From: Candidatus Binatia bacterium
GTDB taxonomy: Bacteria; Desulfobacterota; Binatia; UBA9968
DNA length: 57,358 nucleotides
Reading direction: 5' to 3'
Assembly: GCA_036504975.1 (NCBI GenBank)
Contig: DASXUF010000102.1
Coordinates: forward strand, 1 to 57,358
The notes below the pieces were generated by a model. It made no database searches and was not told the origin of the DNA. It saw nothing but the letters and a program-made list of their open reading frames with translations. The position numbers and the translations under genes are program-made. Positions 25,827 to 34,242 of this stretch are shown here, one piece after another. Positions within the stretch are counted from its first letter, which is position 1; every line of letters begins with the position of its first letter.

Positions 25827-26096
25827 ATGGACATTCAGTTTACCACTCAGATCCTTAAAGAGGGGGATACCTTCGTGGCCTATGCGCCCGAGCTTGATCT
25901 TTCAAGCTGCGGTAAGACCATCCAGGAGGCCAAAGCTCATCTTGCGGAGGCGGTGACATTGTTCATCGAAGAGGCACAGCGCATGGGGACCCTCCAGGAT
26001 ATCCTGGAGGAAGCGGGGTATACCAAGGAAGCGACAGGCTGGAAGGCGCCGGAGATTGTCGTGCAGGAAAAAACACGGCTGGCTCTAATGCGCTGA
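25827..26096 (+). CDS. hicB: HicB-like antitoxin
   Basis: 89 residues with the partially degraded RNase-H-like fold typical of HicB: FVAYAPELDLSSCGKTIQEAKAHLAEAV (about residues 18-45). It lacks a C-terminal DNA-binding domain. The toxin gene starts 1 base after its stop. The order here is antitoxin then toxin, the reverse of E. coli hicAB. It is flanked by the two paralogous binding-protein genes. Confidence 0.85.
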   Translation: MDIQFTTQILKEGDTFVAYAPELDLSSCGKTIQEAKAHLAEAVTLFIEEAQRMGTLQDILEEAGYTKEATGWKAPEIVVQEKTRLALMR

Positions 26097-26097
26097 C

Positions 26098-26328
26098 ATG
26101 CCGAAAATCACGCCCGTTCCTTATCAAACCCTCGTCAGAGTATTTGAGAAGGACGGGTTCCAGCTTCAGCGAACGCACGGCGATCATCTCGTCTACACAA
26201 AGCCCGGCATTCCAAGACCTATAGTGATCCCCATGTACGACCAAGTTCCGGTCTTCATTATCCGGAACAATCTCCGCTCCGCAAGAATGAGCAGAGAGCG
26301 ATACTTTGAACTCCTCGGAACAATTTAG
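26098..26328 (+). CDS. hicA: HicA-like mRNA interferase toxin
   Basis: 76 residues with the HicA double-stranded-RNA-binding-like fold: a FEKDGFQLQRTHGDHLVY segment containing the catalytic-type His, then PIVIPMYDQVPVFIIRNNLR. In the family the toxin cleaves mRNA and is neutralised by HicB. Co-transcribed with hicB (1-base gap). Intact by sequence. Confidence 0.87.
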   Translation: MPKITPVPYQTLVRVFEKDGFQLQRTHGDHLVYTKPGIPRPIVIPMYDQVPVFIIRNNLRSARMSRERYFELLGTI

Positions 26329-26406
26329 CCTGGGGGAAGAATCTTGTCGGAAATGCCTGAATACGTGACTCAAGGTCCTCAATGCGTCATAAGTTGGAGA
26401 GGAGCT

Positions 26407-27399
26407 ATGAGAAAAACTCTTACGCTTCTTCTCATCGTAGTTGTCCTGGGTGTGGGCGCAATCGCCGAGGCGCAGCAGCCAGCGAAAATCCCCCGGATAG
26501 GATACCTAGGCGGCATCTCCCCTTCCGTTAACCCGGCCCGCATCGAGGCATTCCGCCAGGGACTGCGTGAGCTTGGGTACGTCGAGGGCAAAAACATTGT
26601 CATTGAGTGGCGACATCATGAGGGGAAACTCGATCGCCTCCCCGCGCTCGCGGCCGAGTTAGTGCGTCTCAAGGTAGACATCATTATCACAGTTGGTCCG
26701 CCGGCAGCCCGTGCCGCCAAGGAAGCAACGGTCACGATTCCCATTGTGATGATGAACGTTGGCGATCCTGTTGGAAGCGGCTTCGTCGACAGCCTGGCAC
26801 GACCTGGTGGAAACATCACTGGATTGTCAAGCCTTGCCCCGGAGCTAAGCGGAAAACGACTGGAGCTTTTGAAGGAGATCGTTCCTAAGCTCTCGCGTGT
26901 GGCCGTCTTCGGGACTTCGACCAGCCCGGACAACACACAGTCGTTAAGAGAAGTGGAGCTCGCCGCAGGGGCGTTGAAAGTGAAGCTTCAATACCTAGAC
27001 ATACGAGATCCCAGAGATCCCAAGGATGTTGAGACCGCATTCCGAGCCGCAAGCAAGGGGCGGGCTGAGGCAGTCCTTATGATGGTGGCGGGCGCCGTCG
27101 GCACGGCCCACCAAACACAGATTTTAGAACTCGCGGTAAAGAGCCGGCTGCCGGTGATATACAGCGCGCCATCAATTGTGGAAGCCGGCGGGCTTATGTC
27201 CTACGGCGTGACCTCTCTCGACTTGGACCGGCGCGCCGCTACTTACGTGGACAAGATTCTCAAAGGCGCCAAGCCTGCCGACATTCCTGTCGAGCAGCCG
27301 ACGAAGTTCGAGTTCATCATCAACCTGAAAGCGGCCAAGCAGATCGGCCTGACGATTCCGCAGTCGGTGCTCTACCGGGCGGACAAAGTGATCAAATAG
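26407..27399 (+). CDS. ABC substrate-binding protein (PF04392-type), intact paralogue
   Basis: 330 residues from the ATG at 26407, preceded by GGAGAGGAGCT as a ribosome-binding site; an upstream TTG at 26344 is less likely. Signal peptide to about residue 20 (AIAEA), then KIPRIGYLGGIS and the bilobed binding-protein body, ending YRADKVIK. Close paralogue of the frameshifted gene at 24724-25708, on the same strand 1.7 kb downstream, suggesting tandem duplication with hicBA in between. No permease or ATPase adjoins, so it is an orphan binding protein. Confidence 0.88.
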   Translation: MRKTLTLLLIVVVLGVGAIAEAQQPAKIPRIGYLGGISPSVNPARIEAFRQGLRELGYVEGKNIVIEWRHHEGKLDRLPALAAELVRLKVDIIITVGPPAARAAKEATVTIPIVMMNVGDPVGSGFVDSLARPGGNITGLSSLAPELSGKRLELLKEIVPKLSRVAVFGTSTSPDNTQSLREVELAAGALKVKLQYLDIRDPRDPKDVETAFRAASKGRAEAVLMMVAGAVGTAHQTQILELAVKSRLPVIYSAPSIVEAGGLMSYGVTSLDLDRRAATYVDKILKGAKPADIPVEQPTKFEFIINLKAAKQIGLTIPQSVLYRADKVIK

Positions 27400-27443
27400 A
27401 AGAAGCGGGGCAGCAGTCATCGGCAAACAGCACGAGATCATGG

Positions 27444-27490
27444 TTCGACTTGCTCACCATGACCCTGAGACCCTCGAAGGGTCAAGGGCC
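27444..27490. repeat. degenerate TTCGAC/GGGTC palindrome
   Basis: GGTTCGACTTGCTCACC...GAGACCCTCGAAGGGTC, related to the TTCG-type repeat at 2689-2820. Confidence 0.45.
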
Positions 27491-27650
27491 AGGCGATCTG
27501 GGCCTTTGTCTCGCTTAAGGCTGGTGACGAGAATTCCGCTGCTCTGGCAGACGAGCTGAAGGGCCACGCGGCCAAGAAGATCGGCGCCATCGCCCGTCCC
27601 AACGAAATTCTATTCGCCGCTGAGTTGCCTAATTCCCAGAGGCCAAACGA
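27481..27650 (+). pseudogene. C-terminal remnant of an acetyl-CoA synthetase gene
   Basis: Frame beginning at 27481 reads VKGQAIWAFVSLKAG, then ADELKGHAAKKIGAIARP and NEILFAAELPNS. This is the C-terminal domain pattern of Acs (KGQAIWAFV... KKIGAIARP... AELPKTRSGKIMRR), but it ends just before the catalytic-lysine motif and everything upstream is missing. It is GC-rich like the rest of the genome, unlike the intact acs at 22067. It looks like the eroded end of an original acs copy. Confidence 0.7.
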
Positions 27651-27680
27651 AAACGAGACGGGGCCGGCCCCGTCTCGTTT
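27651..27680 (+). terminator. perfect 30-base palindromic terminator
   Basis: A 15-base arm AAACGAGACGGGGCC is followed directly by its exact reverse complement, then TTT. The GC-rich stem followed by a T run (and preceded by an A run on the other strand) makes a strong bidirectional Rho-independent terminator. It sits just after the acs remnant and between the converging gene at 26407 and the leftward gene at 27759. Confidence 0.85.
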
Positions 27681-27758
27681 TTTGATCATCGCTCCTCATG
27701 GTCACAGCATAGGAGCTTTGGCCCTCCGGATAAAGAGAGCCGAGCTATCTACGCGCTG

Positions 27759-29600
27759 CTACCACTTTCCCACCACCGGCAGATCGCCGGCCTGACCGAA
27801 GGTCAGACAAGCATCCACATCGCAGCCATCCCATTCCCGGTTGCCGTTGAAGTCCAACAGCCATTCTCCGGTGGTCGGACGAAAGATGCCGATTTTGTCC
27901 TTGCCGTCGCCGTTCCAGTCGCCGACGACCGGAAGGTCGTCCGGCAAGCCGAACGAGATGGCACAACGGTCCTGGCCGCACTGGTTGACCCTACCATTAC
28001 CGTTATCGAGCACCCATTGACCCGTGCTCGGCCGGTAGACGCCGATCTTGGTTCTGCCTTTGCCGTTCCAGTCGCCGACCACCGGCAGGTCTCCATCCTG
28101 ACCGAAAACTCTGGTGCAACGATCGCCCTTTTTGCAGCCGTCAACGTTGCCGTTACCGTTGATGTCAAGATACCACCGGCGTGTGCTGGGGCGGAAAAAC
28201 CCGATTCTTGTCTGTCCACTTTTGGTCCATTTGCCAACTACCGGAAGATCTCCAGGTAGACCGTAGATATATCCACAGGTATCGAGCTCGCAACCGTCCA
28301 GGGCGTTGCTGCCGTCGAAATCCAAGTGCCAGGCGGCGGTGTTCGTGTCGAAGAGGCCGAGGAGCGTTGTCTCAGTGTTGGTCCACGATCCGACGAGGGG
28401 CAGATCCCCCGGCTGTCCGAATCCTTGGACGCAACGATCCACGCTGCAGCCGCCGAAAGCGCCGTTGCCGTCGAGGTCAAGCAGCCATTCTCCAGTCTGG
28501 GGGCGGAACACGCCGATCGACGCGGCAATATGACCCGAGAAAGCGGCCGTAACCGCAGTATCGGCCGTCATGATGATGGTGCAGCTCGAGGTCCCGCTGC
28601 AGCCGGCTCCAGTCCAGCCGAGAAAGCTCGCGCCTGAGACCGGGGTAGGCGTCAAGGTAACCGAAGCGCCGCCGGCGTAACTGGCCGAGCAGGCCGAGCC
28701 GCAATCGATTCCCGAAAGATCGCTCGTTACCGTACCATTGCCGGATTTAATTACGGTCAAGGTGAAGCCCTGCCGGACGAAGGTCGCAGCGACAGAGGTC
28801 GCGCTCGCGATCGTTACGGTGCAGGTTCCCGTGCCGCTGCAACCGGCGCCGCTCCAGCCGGTGAAGGCCGAGCCGGAGGCGGGAACGGCCGTGAGAGTCA
28901 CTGAAGTGCCGTTCAAGTAAGTTTCCGAGCAATCCACGCCGCAGTTGATGCCGGCAGGCGAGCTTGTAACGGAGCCGCTCCCGGTTCCTGCGCTCGTGAT
29001 CGCGTTTATGAGATTAACCGACAGAGTGGAGCTTTGAACCTGAAAAGTCGCCGTGCAAGATTTGCCGGCGTTCATCGTAACCGAGCCGTCCGAGCAGTCG
29101 GGATCGCCGCTCCAGCCGGTAAAGACCGATCCCGCCGCCGCGGTCGCGGTCAGCGTCACCGCCGTGCTCGTGGCAAAACTTCCCGCGCAGGTCACGCCGC
29201 AGTTGATTCCCGAAGGCGCGCTCGTCACCGTTCCGCTGCCGGCTCCCGACTTAGCGATTGAGAGGTTCACCGTGGTGACGGCAGCCGTGGCGCAGGCCGT
29301 GTTGGAATACGCGGAGTCGCCGCCGGTGTTGTAGGCGCGCACGCGATAGCAATAATTCGTTCCCGCCGTGACGTTGGAATCGGTGAGAGAAGTAACGTTG
29401 GCTCCGGCGAGCGCGATCTGAGCGAACGTTCCGCTCGAGCCGGTTGCGCGCTCAACCTTAAAGCCGTCTTCGTTGTTGGAGTTGTCGCCCCAGCTCAACA
29501 GCAACAGGGCGGCGCGGGATTCCGCGGGCCATGCCAGCGGCATTATAACTAAGAAAAAAAGCGCGGCTAGAAGCTTGGCCGAAACATTGGAATAAAACAT
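27759..29600 (-). CDS. secreted FN3/InlB-like/repeat protein under c-di-GMP riboswitch
   Basis: 613 residues with a signal peptide (to about residue 30). Domain order: one fibronectin-type-III-like domain (about 32-110, [20 protein letters not shown]), three or more glycine-rich bacterial repeat domains with TGWSG / CTATF elements (about 112-355), then five tandem units of about 47 residues with the pattern FRPxTGxWxLDxNGN, DGCxxDxC, FGxxGDLPVVGxW (about 360-613), resembling VCBS/FG-GAP-like propeller repeats. Paired cysteines recur in the repeats. Likely an extracellular or surface-associated protein, possibly an adhesin. A clear RBS (AGGAGG) and the riboswitch at 29664-29760 precede the start. 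Confidence 0.85.
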   Translation of the reverse strand: MFYSNVSAKLLAALFFLVIMPLAWPAESRAALLLLSWGDNSNNEDGFKVERATGSSGTFAQIALAGANVTSLTDSNVTAGTNYCYRVRAYNTGGDSAYSNTACATAAVTTVNLSIAKSGAGSGTVTSAPSGINCGVTCAGSFATSTAVTLTATAAAGSVFTGWSGDPDCSDGSVTMNAGKSCTATFQVQSSTLSVNLINAITSAGTGSGSVTSSPAGINCGVDCSETYLNGTSVTLTAVPASGSAFTGWSGAGCSGTGTCTVTIASATSVAATFVRQGFTLTVIKSGNGTVTSDLSGIDCGSACSASYAGGASVTLTPTPVSGASFLGWTGAGCSGTSSCTIIMTADTAVTAAFSGHIAASIGVFRPQTGEWLLDLDGNGAFGGCSVDRCVQGFGQPGDLPLVGSWTNTETTLLGLFDTNTAAWHLDFDGSNALDGCELDTCGYIYGLPGDLPVVGKWTKSGQTRIGFFRPSTRRWYLDINGNGNVDGCKKGDRCTRVFGQDGDLPVVGDWNGKGRTKIGVYRPSTGQWVLDNGNGRVNQCGQDRCAISFGLPDDLPVVGDWNGDGKDKIGIFRPTTGEWLLDFNGNREWDGCDVDACLTFGQAGDLPVVGKW

Positions 29601-29603
29601 CGG

Positions 29604-29663
29604 ATACCTCCTGTAAGCATGTCCGCGTCAGTGAGGGACGCGCTGCTCCCAGGAGGAACTGCG
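29604..29663 (-). promoter_or_regulatory. riboswitch expression platform with SD/anti-SD pair
   Basis: Between the aptamer and the ATG, in transcript sense, a CCTCCT element (genome 29651-29656) can pair with the AGGAGG ribosome-binding site (genome 29607-29612), and a GCGTC...GACGC hairpin lies between. This suggests translational control by sequestering the ribosome-binding site. Inferred from pairing only. Confidence 0.5.
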
Positions 29664-29760
29664 ATCCGCTCGGTAACCCTGCTGCCGTATCCTGAACGCT
29701 CAGGACTTAGGCCAGTAGCTTTGCGTCCCATCCTTTCGGATGGTTTGCCTTTATCGGCGA
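29664..29760 (-). promoter_or_regulatory. class I cyclic-di-GMP riboswitch (GEMM-I)
   Basis: In transcript sense the leader shows the GEMM-I landmarks in order: GGCAAACC, a CCATCC-GAAA-GGATGG stem with GNRA tetraloop, GGACGCAAAGC, GGCCTAA, a second stem closing with CAGGATACGGCAGC, and GGGTTACCG. These are the signature elements of the c-di-GMP-I aptamer, including the tetraloop and its receptor region. It directs the secreted repeat protein at 27759-29600. Confidence 0.93.
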
Positions 29761-30023
29761 TGCTCTGTGTTTTTTTGGACATTCTGAGGAGGCTTTAGAG
29801 CAACGGCGGGGCCAAATGCGGCGATAGCAATATAACTTACCGATTAAATTGAGTTTTTGTGAATGTCGCGTTCATATATCTAAATGCCGGATCGAGTGTA
29901 CCCAGGCTGGATATGGTTAAACGAGACCATGGATGACACAGTTTGAAACTTTTGGACCGTTTTGGAAGTAGGGAAATGGAGGACAGGAAAAAATTCCGTT
30001 ACAACAGGCAATCCTGTTTAAGC
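29761..30023. other. intergenic region upstream of riboswitch
   Basis: About 260 bases, AT-richer than surroundings. It must hold the promoter for the riboswitch transcript (leftward), but no clear -35/-10 pair was recognised. No gene seen. Confidence 0.4.
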
Positions 30024-32018
30024 TTAGTTCGCGGCCTGAGTGCGTTGCCGCTGTTTTTCTGCGGGCGGTCGGCGCATGAGCGCCCCGGCGTTGGCAAAGG
30101 CGTTCTGTGCCTCGCCGTAGAGTCCCAACTCTTCGTAAGCGGTCCCCAGTCCGTACCAGAGCGCGCCGTCGTTGGGAAAGCGGCTGACGCCGCTGCGATA
30201 AACCTTGAAGGCTTCGTCAAAGTGGCCTTGATGCATCAACAGACTGCCGAGGCAAGTGTAACCTTGCCTCTCCCGTGGATTCATCTGGTTCAGTTTTCTG
30301 CAAGCCGCGGTGGCCGGATCCAGCTCCTTTCTTTCCCAATGGACCATGGCGACGCCGAAATAGGCCTCCCACATCCGGGGATTGAGCCGCAGCGCGTGTT
30401 GGTAATCCTCTAGAGCTTCGTCGTGACGTCCCAGCTTCCGATAAACGTCGCCGCGGTATACGAAAGGACGGGCGCGCCGCCCGATATTGATGGACTTCGT
30501 GAAGTCCGCCAGCGCAGCTTCGTTTCTTTCCAACAACGAGTTCAGATAACCGCGGTAAAAGTAGACGGACGAATTTTTCGGGGAAATTGCGATGGCCTTG
30601 TCGAGCAATTGCTGCGCCTTGTCGTAGTTTTCGCTATCCATGTACTCAAGCGCGAGCGTCGTATAGGCGCGTGGATTGGTCGGATCCTTCCGCAGCGCGT
30701 CGGTCCATAGGGTCATCGGATCGCGCCAATCCAGATTGCGTCTTATCGTGGCTCCGGTGAGAGCGACGAGCACGATCCCGATCGCAATTGCGTAACCCAC
30801 GCGAAAGCTGCCGTCGCGCGGACGCGACCGCTTCCATTGGCGCCAAAGCCAACCGGCGGTCAGGAGGCTGAGAACGGCCGCCACGACCGATACGCCCGCA
30901 TAGGCTAGATAAGGCCGATGACCGGTAACCTTGTCCGCCCGCACCACGATGCTGGCTTCCGGCAATAGGGCGATGAAAAACCACAACGTGAAGAAAGTTA
31001 AAATCGGCGCGCTCCGACGCGCCCGCCAGGCGACGATGACAATCGCCGCGATGAGCGCCAGAGACGCGAGAACCCGCAAATCCCCGAGCGATGAAGACCA
31101 ACCAAATCCGGGATAATCCAGGATCAAGGGATCCGGCCAAACATAGAGCTTGAGGTAATAGATCCAGGCGCGAAATTGAGTGAGCAGATAGTTCCTGCGG
31201 CTGACCCACGGCGGCGCGACGAGATTTCTTACCGTATTCGGCAAAAGGTTCGACCGTATGGCGAGGTACGCGAGAAGAATACAGGCCAGAGGCAAATATT
31301 TCAGCAATCGGCGCGGCTCCTTAAGATACAGCATCAAGGGATTGCGCCCTGCGGGATTGAGAAACAGGACCTCATAAACTACGAGCATCGCCGGCAGGCT
31401 AGCCATGGTGGCCTTGGTCGCCATGCCGAGAGCAAAAGTAAAAAAGCCGCCCAGGTGCCACGGTCGGCCACTTTTGCCTTCGGTGTTCAGAGGCCCGCGC
31501 AGGTAACAGTAGAAAGAGAGCAGATAAAAGAAAGCCGCGAGCAGGGAGCTCCGCGCCCAAATGTAGTTGACCGTCTGTGTGTTGACGGTGTGAACGGCGA
31601 ATAGAGCCGCCGCAGTAAAGGGGAGCCAGCCCGCCGGAATCGGCGCGGCGTCCGCTGCGAGCAGCGGCCGACTTCGCGCGATTTCAGCCACAATCAGAAA
31701 AATCAACCAGGCGGCTCCCGCGTGGAAGAGAATGTTCGTGACGTGGAACATCGTCGGAGCGGGACCGGCGATGGCATAGTCCACGGCGTAGGTGATCTGT
31801 AGCACCGGCCGCCAATCCGCCTTGGTAAAGCGGAAGAGATTAGGATTGGTGAAATAGGAAGGAATATTCCCGAGATCGTGTAAGGCGAAGTTATCGACGA
31901 TGCCTTCGTAGTCGTCGAACTGGAAGCTGTTCGACAAACTGTTGGCGTAGGCGATCATGCTCAGCAAAGCGACCGCGATCAAAGCGAGTAGTGCCGGAGA
32001 TATTCGGGCTCGGTGCAT
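30024..32018 (-). CDS. multi-pass membrane protein with C-terminal TPR domain
   Basis: 664 residues from the ATG at 32018 (MHRARISPALLALIAV); a longer frame to 32213 lacks support. Residues 1 to about 430 hold about ten or more hydrophobic helices with short loops resembling glycosyltransferase-like/DUF1736-type membrane proteins; the cytoplasmic or periplasmic tail from about 440 contains five or six tetratricopeptide repeats (for example NYDKAQQLLDKAIAISP, HDEALEDYQHALRLNP, HFDEAFKVYRSGVSRFP). This architecture resembles TMTC-type proteins implicated in O-mannosylation or surface polysaccharide work, but function here is unknown. Divergent from the gene at 32176. Confidence 0.82.
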   Translation of the reverse strand: MHRARISPALLALIAVALLSMIAYANSLSNSFQFDDYEGIVDNFALHDLGNIPSYFTNPNLFRFTKADWRPVLQITYAVDYAIAGPAPTMFHVTNILFHAGAAWLIFLIVAEIARSRPLLAADAAPIPAGWLPFTAAALFAVHTVNTQTVNYIWARSSLLAAFFYLLSFYCYLRGPLNTEGKSGRPWHLGGFFTFALGMATKATMASLPAMLVVYEVLFLNPAGRNPLMLYLKEPRRLLKYLPLACILLAYLAIRSNLLPNTVRNLVAPPWVSRRNYLLTQFRAWIYYLKLYVWPDPLILDYPGFGWSSSLGDLRVLASLALIAAIVIVAWRARRSAPILTFFTLWFFIALLPEASIVVRADKVTGHRPYLAYAGVSVVAAVLSLLTAGWLWRQWKRSRPRDGSFRVGYAIAIGIVLVALTGATIRRNLDWRDPMTLWTDALRKDPTNPRAYTTLALEYMDSENYDKAQQLLDKAIAISPKNSSVYFYRGYLNSLLERNEAALADFTKSINIGRRARPFVYRGDVYRKLGRHDEALEDYQHALRLNPRMWEAYFGVAMVHWERKELDPATAACRKLNQMNPRERQGYTCLGSLLMHQGHFDEAFKVYRSGVSRFPNDGALWYGLGTAYEELGLYGEAQNAFANAGALMRRPPAEKQRQRTQAAN

Positions 32019-32175
32019 GCCAGTTTCGAGAGAATTTATCGGCAGGTGTCCTGAAACGTCCCTGTTGTATCTTACGATGCGGAAAACTGTCAATGCGCAG
32101 CGCCTTCCCCGCATTCTACTTGACTTGGAAGAGGTCTCGATGCTAAAAAATAGGGACTTTGAGTCAGGGGGGGCC

Positions 32176-33003
32176 ATGAAAAATTTTCTCACGAATCTGG
32201 CTGTCATAAGCATCTGTGTTTTTCTTCTTGCGCCGACGGCGAACGTTGCGGGGTTGGAGCCCTTCGGGAAAGTGGAGTTATCCGGTGGGGCTGAGAAAGA
32301 GCAGGGGCATCCTGCCGGCGGGCGGTTCCTGGCCGAAGGATTGGGAGTGTTGCCCTTGATTGGAAACTTTGGCGTTCAGGGCACGTTGAGCTTCATGGGA
32401 GGACAGGGCGGGCGAGTTGGCACGACCGCGGGTCCGGTGCTGGGTTGGGACGGCGGAAAGCTCGGCGGGCTCGTGAGCTATCAGTACAGGGATTTGCGGC
32501 AGAATCACTTTGTGCATTTGATACCGTCGGTGGCGATCTATCTGCCCCAGGCGAATTTGAATTTGTGGTACGCTCATCCGGTGTCACCGGCGCAGAGAGA
32601 CGGGCGACACGCGGAGTGGGGAGTGAACAAGCTGCAGGCGACAGCGAGCTTTTTTTCGGCGTCGGACTGGGCCCCGTTTTTACGCAAAGACAACGTGGAA
32701 ATGATGATCGGCATCCAGGCGAACTCGTTCGCGGGCGGCGGCGATCTCAAGACCGGCGTCGGGCCGGTATTCGGACTGTCGTTTTTGCCGATGCCGGGGG
32801 TAGCGGTGAACGTGGTTCGCGGGACGTTCGATCACCGGTCGAGATATCGCGTGATGAGCGGCTTGGAGGTTTTCTTCGGCCGCGGGACAACGACGCTGAA
32901 GGATTCGCGGCGGAACTATCTGGAGCCGAATCATGATCTGTTGCTCGGGGTCGGCGCGACGAACAAGCCCCACCGCAGGCCGAGCCCGCCGAGCAGCCCT
33001 TAA
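32176..33003 (+). CDS. secreted, beta-rich (possible outer-membrane) protein of unknown function
   Basis: 275 residues from the ATG at 32176 with a ribosome-binding site (AGGGGGGG) just upstream; a frame open to 31957 covers the divergent promoter region. Signal peptide to about residue 26. The body alternates short hydrophobic and Gly-rich strands (LSFMGGQGGRVGTTAGPVLG, NLNLWYAHPV), as in small outer-membrane beta barrels; the C-terminus is polar and Pro-rich rather than ending in Phe. No family recognised. A strong terminator follows. Confidence 0.65.
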   Translation: MKNFLTNLAVISICVFLLAPTANVAGLEPFGKVELSGGAEKEQGHPAGGRFLAEGLGVLPLIGNFGVQGTLSFMGGQGGRVGTTAGPVLGWDGGKLGGLVSYQYRDLRQNHFVHLIPSVAIYLPQANLNLWYAHPVSPAQRDGRHAEWGVNKLQATASFFSASDWAPFLRKDNVEMMIGIQANSFAGGGDLKTGVGPVFGLSFLPMPGVAVNVVRGTFDHRSRYRVMSGLEVFFGRGTTTLKDSRRNYLEPNHDLLLGVGATNKPHRRPSPPSSP

Positions 33004-33032
33004 TTAGTTAAACTTTTATCTCTTCTTGGAGG

Positions 33033-33070
33033 GGGCAGATCGAGCAGCGCGCTCGTTCTGCCCTTTTTTT
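33033..33070 (+). terminator. Rho-independent terminator after 32176-33003
   Basis: GGGCAG-AT-CGAGC-AGC-GCTCG-TT-CTGCCC stem followed by seven Ts, 30 bases after the stop codon. Confidence 0.88.
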
Positions 33071-33123
33071 AGACGGGTTGGCCTACGCGCCTCGGCCGCT
33101 CAAATCGGATCACTGACGATAAG

Positions 33124-34200
33124 CTATGTCGCGCGTTTTAAGCTGGCGCGACGGAAAGAAAGTTCTTCCACCAGCTGGCGGACGGCCGCGGCGGCTTCTG
33201 CGACGTCGTTGTGATCGACGTCCAGGTGCGTCACCATGCGGATTTTTTCTTGATCGAGCGGCACGCCCAACACTCCCCGTTGCGCAAGCGTCGCGAGAAA
33301 ATCGGCCGAAGAGAGTCCGGTTTCGCGCACGTCGAAGATCACAATGTTGGTTTGAACTTTGACCGGGTTCAGCCGGATGCCGGGTATGCGCGCAAGCTCC
33401 TGGGAGAGAAATTTGGCGTTTTCGTGATCCACATGCAAACGCCTGGGACCGTTCTCCAGCGCGACCAGGCCCGCCGCCGCCAGGACTCCGGCTTGGCGCA
33501 TGCCGCCACCCAACATTTTCCGTATCGGACGACAGCGTTCGATAAAAGCCGCCGATCCGACGATCATCGATCCCACCGGCGCGCCCAATCCCTTGCTCAG
33601 GCAGAATTGAACCGAATCGAATTTCTTGGTCATCTCGCCCACGGCTTCGCCGAGGACGGCAGCGGCGTTGAAAATACGCGAGCCGTCGAGGTGGACGGGG
33701 AGCCCGGCGGTGTGAGAGCCGTCGCAAATCTCGCGGGCGAGGCGCGTCGGATAAGCGGTGCCGCCGGCAAGGTTGTGAGTATTTTCCAAACACACCAAGG
33801 CGGTCTGGGCGCGCGCGTACATTTTCGGCCGGATCATCCGGCCGACCTGCTCCCAGGTCATGATGCCGTCTTCGGTCGGGATCAAGCGCGGCAGAAGTCC
33901 TGCGACTCCGGCCATCGATGCCATCTCGTTGGTGTAGATATGGGAGTTCTCTTCGCAGATGACTTCTTGGCCGGGCCGCGCGTGCGCGAGCAGGCAGACG
34001 AGGTTGCCCATGCTGCCCGAAGGGACGAAAAGCGCCGCCTCGCGTTCGAAGATCTCGGCGGCGCGCGCCTGCAGACGGTTCACCGTCGGGTCTTCCATGA
34101 AAACGTCGTCGCCGACCTCGGCCTCGGCCATCGCCCGGCGCATCTCCGGCGAAGGCTTGGTGACGGTATCGCTTCTGAGGTCGATGGGTGTCTTTGCCAT
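33124..34200 (-). CDS. ltaE: L-threonine/L-allo-threonine aldolase-like PLP enzyme
   Basis: 358-residue fold-type I PLP enzyme of the threonine aldolase family: IDLRSDTVTKPSPEMRRAM at the start, EDPTVNRLQ, the ENTHNLAGGT segment, HLDGSRIFNA, and the PLP-lysine region QFCLSKGLGAPVGS. Expected reaction: cleavage of beta-hydroxy amino acids to glycine and aldehyde. It is the downstream gene of a pair with the heme-oxygenase-fold protein at 34243 (42-base gap, same strand). Confidence 0.92.
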   Translation of the reverse strand: MAKTPIDLRSDTVTKPSPEMRRAMAEAEVGDDVFMEDPTVNRLQARAAEIFEREAALFVPSGSMGNLVCLLAHARPGQEVICEENSHIYTNEMASMAGVAGLLPRLIPTEDGIMTWEQVGRMIRPKMYARAQTALVCLENTHNLAGGTAYPTRLAREICDGSHTAGLPVHLDGSRIFNAAAVLGEAVGEMTKKFDSVQFCLSKGLGAPVGSMIVGSAAFIERCRPIRKMLGGGMRQAGVLAAAGLVALENGPRRLHVDHENAKFLSQELARIPGIRLNPVKVQTNIVIFDVRETGLSSADFLATLAQRGVLGVPLDQEKIRMVTHLDVDHNDVAEAAAAVRQLVEELSFRRASLKRAT

Positions 34201-34242
34201 GTTTTTTTATTTACGAAGCCGCCCTGAAATTCAACCGTTGCG

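Noticed and set aside
26344..26406. TTG start for the intact binding protein
   Set aside because: The extension lacks a signal-peptide pattern; the ATG at 26407 follows a good ribosome-binding site.
29567..29782. Leftward frame of 71 residues overlapping the riboswitch
   Set aside because: It is a chance frame through the structured aptamer; the GEMM elements explain the sequence better and the true gene starts at 29600.
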